From Rickettsiales bacterium UBA1997 (GTDB lineage Bacteria; Pseudomonadota; Alphaproteobacteria; Rickettsiales; UBA1997), in contig DDCV01000058.1 in the NCBI GenBank assembly GCA_002335845.1, positions 1 through 12,296 of the forward strand: a stretch of 12,296 bases of DNA. The letters run 5' to 3'. Shown here one piece after another: positions 6,677 to 12,296 of the stretch. The notes under the pieces are model-generated. The model was not told where the DNA came from. It saw only the letters and a list, made by a program, of their open reading frames with translations, and made no database searches. Position 1 is the first letter of the stretch; each line of letters begins with the position of its first letter. The position numbers and the translations under genes were made by a program.

Positions 6677-7168
6677 CTAATCGCGAAAATTAATAAATTG
6701 CAAAGGTAAATCCAAAGATTCTTTTTTAATTAGATCCATTGCTTGCTGTAAATCATCTCTTTTTTTACCTTCAACTCTTAACTCTTCACCACGTATCGAT
6801 GATTGAACCTTTATCTTGGAGTTTTTAATTTGTTTAGTTATTTTTTTGGCCGAATCTTGATCTATGCCATTTTTTAATTTTACGATTTGCCTTAGTGAAT
6901 TGCCACTAGCCTGCTGCTCTTTTTCAAAATCAAGAGCTTTTACATCAATTCCTCTTTTGGTTGCAAATACTTTAAGAGAATCTTGGATAGCTTTTAATTT
7001 ATAATCATCTTCGGCATTGATGAGTATAGTATTATCTTGTTTTTTTAACTCTATTGAAAAAATAACTCCTTTAAAATCATAGCGATTACTTAATTCACGA
7101 GATACTGAATTGATAGCATTATCAATTTCTTGTAAATCAATTTTGGAAACTATATCAAAACTTGGCAT
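6677..7168 (-). CDS. yajQ: YajQ-family nucleotide-binding protein
   Basis: This cytoplasmic protein is a member of the YajQ family. Homologues bind nucleotides, and some have been reported to bind cyclic di-GMP. The 163 residues match the family's usual size, about 160. Recognisable pieces are the start MPSFDIVSKIDLQEIDNAIN, the NRYDFKG block (28-34), the acidic INAEDDYKL block (50-58), IVKLKNGID in the middle and an RVEGKKRDDLQQAM block towards the end. It is the last gene of the minus-strand run, 17 bases after the metZ stop, with no good ribosome site. Its role in that run is not evident. Weak inverted repeats follow its stop, but there is no T-run, so I do not call a terminator. Confidence 0.93.
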   Translation of the reverse strand: MPSFDIVSKIDLQEIDNAINSVSRELSNRYDFKGVIFSIELKKQDNTILINAEDDYKLKAIQDSLKVFATKRGIDVKALDFEKEQQASGNSLRQIVKLKNGIDQDSAKKITKQIKNSKIKVQSSIRGEELRVEGKKRDDLQQAMDLIKKESLDLPLQFINFRD

Positions 7169-7185
7169 ATTTATAATAAATTTAA

Positions 7186-8391
7186 TTAATTAACGGCGTC
7201 TAGAGATTGATTTAAGTCATCTATTAAATCATCACAATCTTCTAATCCAACTGATAAACGGCACATTGATGGCGTAATGCCTATTTTTAATTGATCATCC
7301 GGCTCAATATTGGAATGAGTTGTTGTTGCTGGATGGGTTATTAGGGATTTAGAATCACCTAGATTATTAGAAATATCTATAATCTGTAGATTATTCATCA
7401 TTTTAAAAGTGTCTTTCTTATCTCCATTAACTTCAAAAGCTAGCATAGCGCCACCATTTTTCATCTGCTTTTGTGCTATGTTATGCTGTGGATGAGATTT
7501 TAATGTCGGATATAAAACCTTTTTTACATTGGGGTGAGATTCCAAGAAATTAGCAATTTTTTCAGCATTTTGACAATGTTGATTCATGCGTAAATTAAAA
7601 GTTTCTAGTGATTTAAGAATTATCCAAGCATTAAAAGGACTCAGAGCTGGTCCAGTGTGACGATGAAATGGCAAAAGAGTGTCCTTTATAAATTCTTCAC
7701 TACCCAGCACGCAACCGCCAAGAGTTCTTCCTTGGCCGTCAATATGTTTGGTGGTTGAATAAACAACAATATCCGCGCCTAATTCAAAAGGTTTTTGGCA
7801 AAAAGGTGAGGCAAAAATATTATCAACAATAAAGCTAGCTTTGTGTTTTTTACAAAGATTGCCAATAAATTCAATGTCGATAATCTCTAAGTTTGGATTA
7901 GCAGGAGTTTCAATAAAAACAACTTTAGTGTTTGGTTTAAAAGCTTTTTTCCATTCTTTCTGATCAGTTCCATCAATTAAAGTGACTTCAACGCCATAAT
8001 TTGGTAAAATTTTGGTGGCAATATGAAAGCATGAGCCAAATAATACGCGAGAAGCAATAAAATGATCCCCAGCTTTTATTTGAGACATGATTGCTGCAAA
8101 AACTGCGGCCATACCGCTGGCCATAACACAAGCAGATTCGCAGCCCTCAATTAAAGACAGCTTATCTTCTAGCATTTTTAATGTTGGATTAAGATATCTC
8201 GAGTAAACATATCCTGGATTTTCGCCATTAAATCTACTTTCCGCGGTTTCAGCTGAATTATAAGAGAATCCTGAGTTAAGAAAAATTGCCTCTGAAGTTT
8301 CTCCAAAATTTGAACGAGAAGATCCGCCGCGTACAAGCTTTGTTTGGTCTTTTAATTTTGAGAAATCTAGATTTTTATTTTTATAATTCAT
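7186..8391 (-). CDS. metZ: O-succinylhomoserine sulfhydrylase (MetZ type)
   Basis: MetZ is a PLP enzyme of the Cys/Met metabolism family. It replaces the acyl group of O-acylhomoserine with sulfide, giving homocysteine for methionine synthesis. The 401 residues are full length. The PLP lysine is K215 (STTKHIDGQGR), with D190 (VDNIFASP) stacking partner, SGMAA (92-96) near the phosphate and the YSRYLNPT motif (63-70). The KHIDGQGR(T/V)LGG stretch is what I recall as typical of MetZ, as opposed to MetB or MetY. It is downstream of metX and metW in the same direction, separated from metW by rlpA. The 53-base leader after rlpA shows no clear riboswitch. Strict acyl specificity (succinyl or acetyl) cannot be proved from sequence. 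Confidence 0.93.
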   Translation of the reverse strand: MNYKNKNLDFSKLKDQTKLVRGGSSRSNFGETSEAIFLNSGFSYNSAETAESRFNGENPGYVYSRYLNPTLKMLEDKLSLIEGCESACVMASGMAAVFAAIMSQIKAGDHFIASRVLFGSCFHIATKILPNYGVEVTLIDGTDQKEWKKAFKPNTKVVFIETPANPNLEIIDIEFIGNLCKKHKASFIVDNIFASPFCQKPFELGADIVVYSTTKHIDGQGRTLGGCVLGSEEFIKDTLLPFHRHTGPALSPFNAWIILKSLETFNLRMNQHCQNAEKIANFLESHPNVKKVLYPTLKSHPQHNIAQKQMKNGGAMLAFEVNGDKKDTFKMMNNLQIIDISNNLGDSKSLITHPATTTHSNIEPDDQLKIGITPSMCRLSVGLEDCDDLIDDLNQSLDAVN

Positions 8392-8444
8392 TTATCTATT
8401 GTTAAAATTTACATCATCTACACAAGGCTATATCTTTTGCATTA

Positions 8445-9227
8445 TTATTTTTTTAATCCAAGTTTTTTTAACATATCTTTGGTTTCATCTTTTAGCAGCT
8501 CCACCCTAACACTCGCTGTTCCTTCTTTTATTATTCCTAATATTTCAGCTGATTTTTTTGATAAATCAATAACTCTATCATGAGTAAAAGGGCCGCGATC
8601 ATTAACGCGAACAATAGCGCTGCGATTATTAGATAAGTTTGTTACCCTAACAACAGAAGGGAGGGGGAGGGTTCGATGTGCTGCAGTGATATCATTCATA
8701 TTAAAAATTTCACCATTTGCTGTGAGCTTGCCATGAAACTTAGGTCCGTACCAAGAGGCTATACCTTCTTCTTGTAAAGAGTCATATTCTCGTGGGTAGT
8801 AGGTTTGACCCATTATTTTATATTTATTGCCAACTTTATAATGGCCTTGATAAGTTGATTTATTTAATGATTCGCTTCTATGTTGATAATGAGCATCGTA
8901 ATAATCATCTTGATATTCTTGATTTTTATTAGCTGATGATGAATTTTTAAAATCAATATCATCAATTGATTTGCCTAGGTTTGATATTTCTCTCTTATTA
9001 TCAAGACCAATTTTTATAATCTCGCTAGGAGCAATAGTTTTTTCGTAGTTGCTGCGATGGCGGTTACCTTTTTCAATACCATCTCTAAATTGTTGTAAAT
9101 GGCTGTGAGACGCATCATAATTACTCTTGATACGCGATATTGAATAATCAAAATCAGCGCAGGATGTTATCATGATAAGAGTTGCAAGAAATGGTATTTT
9201 TAATATCTTTAATTGAAGTATAGTCAT
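8445..9227 (-). CDS. rlpA: Septal-ring-type lipoprotein RlpA (double-psi beta-barrel)
   Basis: RlpA is an envelope lipoprotein. In Pseudomonas it is a lytic transglycosylase acting on peptidoglycan strands lacking stem peptides. The lipobox is ITSC with Cys23 after a hydrophobic stretch, and Ala at +2 favours the outer membrane. Residues 24-125 are hydrophilic and low in recognisable structure. YKVGNKYKI (130-138) then precedes the double-psi barrel (about 154-246): GIASWYGPKFHGKLTANGE, TAAHRTLP, NDRGPF. His184 and Asp210 sit 26 apart, as the catalytic pair does in Pseudomonas RlpA by my recollection. No SPOR domain follows, so septal targeting by that route is not expected. The start lies two bases after the metW stop, inside an otherwise methionine-related gene run. 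Confidence 0.94.
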   Translation of the reverse strand: MTILQLKILKIPFLATLIMITSCADFDYSISRIKSNYDASHSHLQQFRDGIEKGNRHRSNYEKTIAPSEIIKIGLDNKREISNLGKSIDDIDFKNSSSANKNQEYQDDYYDAHYQHRSESLNKSTYQGHYKVGNKYKIMGQTYYPREYDSLQEEGIASWYGPKFHGKLTANGEIFNMNDITAAHRTLPLPSVVRVTNLSNNRSAIVRVNDRGPFTHDRVIDLSKKSAEILGIIKEGTASVRVELLKDETKDMLKKLGLKK

Positions 9228-9229
9228 GC

Positions 9230-9973
9230 CTACTTGCTTCTTTGCGATACTGGTGTAGAAAGTTGAAAATCCATTCCCTGCTTAACTTTTTCATAAAATG
9301 ATAACTCTTCTTGAGCTGTGGGATTGAATTCATTTTTAGTTATTAAAAAGATACCATATTCAGCAAAGAAGTTTGGCAAAATATCAATCCCAAACATTCC
9401 ATTAAGTCTTTTTTTGGCGGTAAGAAATATTTTTTCTTCAATTTTAAAATTTAAATCATAGCAAAGATTCTCAAAATCTTTAATTGAACAAAAGTGAATA
9501 TTTGGAGTGTCGAACCAAGTAAATGGTAAATTTTTATTAACCGGCATAGTACCGTTGGTCATAATGTGCAGGCGGTTCTTATAATGAGTGAAGTTTGGCA
9601 AGGAAATAATGGCGTAGCGAGCTATTCTAAGCATTTCTTTGAGCATAGCTTTAGGATTTTTGGTGGCTTGTATTGTTTGACTGAGGATTGCATAGTCAAA
9701 ATTGTGGTCTGGGTAAAATTCAAGATCCTTTTCCCCGTCACCTTGGATTGCAGAAATGCCTTTCTTAATGGTTTGGGTAACTAGTTTTTGTGATATTTCA
9801 AGGCCTCTAGCGTCAACATTTTTTTCTTTTTTTAAGAAAGATAGTAATTCACCATCACCACAACCAATATCTAGAACTTTAGTATTTGATGCAACTAGTT
9901 TTGATATTATTTCAAGATCAAAACGGATTTGTTTTTTGATGATATTTTGTCCGATATTTTCTTGATTTTGCAT
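9230..9973 (-). CDS. metW: MetW, methyltransferase-fold partner of MetX
   Basis: MetW has a class I SAM-methyltransferase fold and is usually encoded directly after metX. It is linked to homoserine acylation in methionine synthesis, but its own chemistry is not established to my knowledge. Motif I is VLDIGCGDGELL (33-44). Also visible are the acidic GLEIS at the end of strand 2, GDGEKDLEFYPDHNFDYAIL, SLPNFTHYKNR and the LPFTWFDTPNIHFCSIKDF block that marks the family. The 247 residues exceed the roughly 200 usual for MetW, mainly through a C-terminal tail of about 35 residues beyond YGIFLITK. It starts 57 bases after metX, with a hairpin in between, and ends two bases before rlpA. Confidence 0.92.
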   Translation of the reverse strand: MQNQENIGQNIIKKQIRFDLEIISKLVASNTKVLDIGCGDGELLSFLKKEKNVDARGLEISQKLVTQTIKKGISAIQGDGEKDLEFYPDHNFDYAILSQTIQATKNPKAMLKEMLRIARYAIISLPNFTHYKNRLHIMTNGTMPVNKNLPFTWFDTPNIHFCSIKDFENLCYDLNFKIEEKIFLTAKKRLNGMFGIDILPNFFAEYGIFLITKNEFNPTAQEELSFYEKVKQGMDFQLSTPVSQRSK

Positions 9974-10005
9974 CGCTATATTAATTTTTAAAAAATGTAA
10001 TTTGG

Positions 10006-10030
10006 CTTTATAATTGATATTTTTATAAAG
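10006..10030 (-). repeat. AT-rich hairpin between metX and metW
   Basis: CTTTATAA and TTATAAAG form perfect 8-base arms around a 9-base loop, starting right after the metX stop. A run of six T follows on the minus strand only after about ten more bases. It is too AT-rich to be a strong terminator but might trim or stabilise RNA and lower metW expression relative to metX. It could also be chance in AT-rich DNA. Confidence 0.35.
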
Positions 10031-11188
10031 TTAAGATGTTGCAAGAATTCCAGAGATAGTATTTTTCAAGGATTCATTTTCAATAAGAAAAGAGTCGTGC
10101 CCAGAGCTGCTATCTATTACAATTGAGCTAACTTCAATATCGCAAGCAATCAAAGCTTTGGTGATTTTTTTCATTTCTGATGGCGGAAATAACCAATCAT
10201 CTGAAAAGGAAATTAAGCAAAATTTACCATTTTTATTATTTTTCGCAAAATTTGTAAAAGCATTTGCTAATTTGCCGTTAAAATCACTTTCTAAGTCAAA
10301 GTAATCTACAGCTTTTGTAATATATAGATAAGAATTAGCGTCAAAGCGATCAACAAAACTAAATCCCTTATGATGAAGATAGCTCTCAATCTCGAAATCC
10401 TTATCAAAAGAAAATGATAAAATATCTTTATCTTGTAAATTACGACCAAACTTATCATGCAAAGCATTTTCTGACATGTAAGTAATATGCGCTGTCATGC
10501 GAGCAACAGCCAAACCTTTGGCGGGATATGTTTGCTTGTTGAGATATTGGCCAGATTGCCAATTCGGATCAGCCATTATGGCTTGGCGACCAACTTCGTG
10601 AAAAGCAATATTTTGTGGGCTATGGCGGTATGATGAAGCAATTGGAATAACATTTTTAACTTTTTGCGGGTATAAAATAGACCAGCATAGTGCTTGCATG
10701 CCACCAACCGAACCACCAATTACTGCATGTAGCTCTTCTATTTGAAAATGTTGCAATAATAGATTTTGTGCTTCAACCATATCATAAATAGTGATTATGG
10801 GAAAATTCATAGAATAAGGCTTGTCAGTTTCTGGATCTATGCTTTTTGGATTCCAAGATCCCATACAGCTGCCAATTATATTGCTGCAAATAATAAAATA
10901 TTTATCAGTGTCTATTGCCTTACCTTTGCCAATCATGAATTCCCACCAGCCATCTTTTTTAGTAACTGGGTTTTTTGAAGCGCAATATTGATCTCCTGTT
11001 AAAGCGTGACAAATAAGAATCGCATTTGATTTATCCTTATTGAGCTTGCCATAGGTCTGGTAAGAAATAGGGAAATTGCTAATATTGCTACCATTTTGTA
11101 GCTTTAAAGGCTTATCTTTAGCTAAGTAAACAATATTGCCAATTTCAAATTCTTGATATTTTGGACCAAATTTTGACTTAACTTTCAT
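10031..11188 (-). CDS. metX: Homoserine O-acyltransferase, MetX family
   Basis: MetX is an alpha/beta-hydrolase-fold enzyme that moves an acyl group from acyl-CoA to homoserine, the first committed step to methionine. At 385 residues it is full length. The catalytic triad is visible as Ser160 (IGGSVGGMQA), Asp331 (SDDWLFPP) and His364 (SSGHDSFL). Other family blocks are HALTGD (61-66), GSCMGSWNPKS, VARMTAHITYMSE and KFGR. The nucleophile elbow reads GGSVGG where I expect GGSMGG, a mild change. The family contains both acetyl- and succinyl-transferases. The downstream metW and MetZ-type sulfhydrylase make succinyl likely here, but this is inference. It diverges from the chorismate mutase gene across only 49 bases, which leaves no room for a long regulatory leader. 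Confidence 0.94.
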   Translation of the reverse strand: MKVKSKFGPKYQEFEIGNIVYLAKDKPLKLQNGSNISNFPISYQTYGKLNKDKSNAILICHALTGDQYCASKNPVTKKDGWWEFMIGKGKAIDTDKYFIICSNIIGSCMGSWNPKSIDPETDKPYSMNFPIITIYDMVEAQNLLLQHFQIEELHAVIGGSVGGMQALCWSILYPQKVKNVIPIASSYRHSPQNIAFHEVGRQAIMADPNWQSGQYLNKQTYPAKGLAVARMTAHITYMSENALHDKFGRNLQDKDILSFSFDKDFEIESYLHHKGFSFVDRFDANSYLYITKAVDYFDLESDFNGKLANAFTNFAKNNKNGKFCLISFSDDWLFPPSEMKKITKALIACDIEVSSIVIDSSSGHDSFLIENESLKNTISGILATS

Positions 11189-11237
11189 TATATGTGAGTT
11201 TAAAACTATTTATCATATCAATAAATTATTACTAGTA

Positions 11238-12065
11238 ATGTCTGTTAAAAAAAGCAATATAGCTGATCCCAATTTACTTAAATTGCGTTATAAGATTGAT
11301 GAAATTGATAATCAAATCATTGATCTATTGGCCGCAAGAATGGATGTGGTTGATGAAGTTGCCATATTAAAAAGATCTAAAAATGAAAATATTTTTATTA
11401 GATCAAATCGTGAAGCTGATATGATCAAAGACATCGTTGTTAAGCTTGATGGTAGATATCCCAAATCTCACATCATGACAATATGGCGCAAAATCATTGC
11501 CGCTGCAAATCTTCATGAGCAGGAAATTAATATTGGTTTGTATAACCCCGATAATATTCCTGATTATAAATATTTGATTAATGAATATTATAGCAGGGAT
11601 TTTGCAGTTCAAAGCTTTGATAATGCTAGAAAATTGATATCCGATATTGAGTCAGGAGATATAAAGCTAGGCATTTTACCTGTACCAAATTCATCGCAAG
11701 AACCATGGTGGCAATTGATAGTTGATAGCAATATTAATATATTTGCTAAAATACCCTTTATTGAAAATGAAAGCGATCATGAATTATTTTGTGTGGCAAT
11801 TAAGGAGGTTGAGCCAAGTCAAAGTGATAAAACTTTGTTATATTTAGAAACAAAAAATAATATTGAAAAAAATCAAATAGAAGAGATTTTACAAGAGCTT
11901 AATTTTGAGATATCATCATTATCGTCTCAAAATTCTGCTCAAGATATGGCAATCTTTTTATATGAAATTAAAGGATATATTGCATATGACAATATAGATT
12001 TAAGAAATTTGCAAGATAAAGACATGAGAGCAAAAATTTTGGGTTACTTTGCAACTCAAATTTAA
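11238..12065 (+). CDS. Chorismate mutase (AroQ type) with alphaproteobacterial C-terminal domain
   Basis: Residues about 13-95 form an AroQ chorismate mutase, converting chorismate to prephenate for phenylalanine and tyrosine. Active-site residues aligned by eye to the E. coli P-protein are Arg17, Arg34, Lys45, Arg58 and Glu59; the last helix has Glu94 where E. coli has Gln88, a change also seen in the fungal enzyme. Residues about 97-275 (IGLYNPDN, GILPVPNSSQEPWW, FAKIPFI, LLYLETKN, final ILGYFATQI) match the C-terminal region I recall from alphaproteobacterial chorismate mutases. It vaguely resembles a prephenate dehydratase half but lacks an evident catalytic motif. It is divergent from metX and six bases before the next gene. 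Relatives often neighbour hisC and tyrC, but the next gene here is different. Confidence 0.9.
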   Translation: MSVKKSNIADPNLLKLRYKIDEIDNQIIDLLAARMDVVDEVAILKRSKNENIFIRSNREADMIKDIVVKLDGRYPKSHIMTIWRKIIAAANLHEQEINIGLYNPDNIPDYKYLINEYYSRDFAVQSFDNARKLISDIESGDIKLGILPVPNSSQEPWWQLIVDSNINIFAKIPFIENESDHELFCVAIKEVEPSQSDKTLLYLETKNNIEKNQIEEILQELNFEISSLSSQNSAQDMAIFLYEIKGYIAYDNIDLRNLQDKDMRAKILGYFATQI

Positions 12066-12071
12066 TTGACA

Positions 12072-12296
12072 ATGCCTAAAAACAAGAAAAAAGAGAGAGA
12101 TTTAAAGTTCAACAAAATACCTCTTGAACCCGCTCAAGAAGAAGAGTTATCAGAATTTACTGAAATTGATGAGAGTGATTTAATTTTAGAGAATTGGCAA
12201 AAAATGGGTAACAAGATGTTTTTATTAAATCTTGGTGTAAAATCTGCTGATATAAAGAATTACTTTGAACCCAGATCCGTCAATAAAAAGCTAATT
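12072..12296 (+). CDS. Unrecognised protein, 3' end missing
   Basis: An ATG six bases after the chorismate mutase stop opens a frame that runs to the window edge, giving 75 residues. The start is very basic (MPKNKKKERDLKFNK), followed by an acidic stretch (EEELSEFTEIDESD) and then LENWQKMGNKMFLLNLGVKS, which may begin a helical domain. There is no signal peptide or membrane helix. I do not recognise the family, and it is not hisC or tyrC. The tight spacing to chorismate mutase suggests co-transcription. The coding call rests on the continuous frame, the spacing and the plausible amino-acid composition. Confidence 0.65.
   Translation, partial: MPKNKKKERDLKFNKIPLEPAQEEELSEFTEIDESDLILENWQKMGNKMFLLNLGVKSADIKNYFEPRSVNKKLI

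Noticed and set aside
6650..6690. Terminator after yajQ
   Set aside because: Two short stems (GTGATT/AATCAC and GCGAT/ATCGC) are possible but they overlap each other and no T-run follows.
8392..8444. SAM-type riboswitch before metZ
   Set aside because: The 53-base leader has no pairing or conserved core that I can match to a known SAM riboswitch; the 49-base metX leader is also too short and unstructured.
9566..9965. Two plus-strand open frames over metW
   Set aside because: They lie opposite a confidently identified gene with intact motifs and show no features of their own.
10766..10978. Plus-strand open frame over metX
   Set aside because: It is antisense to the conserved MetX core.
11189..11237. 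Promoters in the metX/chorismate mutase divergent gap
   Set aside because: Some promoter must exist here or nearby, but no -35/-10 pair with acceptable spacing stands out in the AT-rich sequence.
11403..11612. Minus-strand open frame over chorismate mutase
   Set aside because: It is antisense to the AroQ domain and has no start signals.

Overview
The window is AT-rich chromosomal DNA with a compact set of housekeeping genes. I read it as a low-GC alphaproteobacterium. The support is a NDUFS6-like CHCC zinc-finger protein, a MetX/MetW pair with MetZ, a chorismate mutase with the C-terminal region I associate with alphaproteobacteria, and an RlpA of the alphaproteobacterial type. A methionine route and a ThiS protein suggest a cell less reduced than the obligate intracellular Rickettsiaceae. 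The species cannot be named from this window.

Region 1 (1-4088, minus strand) reads a three-domain DsbD/ScsB-like thiol:disulfide transporter, then gatA, then an AcrA-like RND efflux adaptor cut by the window edge. The first two share one base (TAATG), and gatA has a clear GAGG ribosome site inside the transporter's 3' end. The adaptor is set 72 bases away and has a plausible extended -10 promoter of its own.

Region 2 (4089-5918, plus strand) holds the zinc-finger gene, purA and thiS. purA and thiS abut with no gap (TAAATG). No other thiamine gene is present.

Region 3 (5919-6676) has one unrecognised membrane-protein gene on the minus strand, probably starting at TTG, followed by a 266-base AT-rich gap. 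The gap contains an 18-base near-perfect palindrome, a 10-base inverted repeat and outward-facing extended -10 sequences. It is the least explained part of the window.

Region 4 (6677-11188, minus strand) reads metX, metW, rlpA, metZ, yajQ. MetX acylates homoserine and MetZ exchanges the acyl group for sulfide to give homocysteine, so the two main steps are here, with a cell-wall lipoprotein gene (rlpA) placed between them. Region 5 (11238-12296, plus strand) diverges from metX and holds chorismate mutase, then a partial unrecognised gene.

Most start codons lack a strong Shine-Dalgarno sequence. I found no convincing GC-rich rho-independent terminator, tRNA, rRNA, CRISPR array or insertion sequence. 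No gap without a gene exceeds 300 bases. I do not see a clear new multi-gene system; the best leads are the unknown gene with its upstream palindrome and the unusual gene neighbourhoods.
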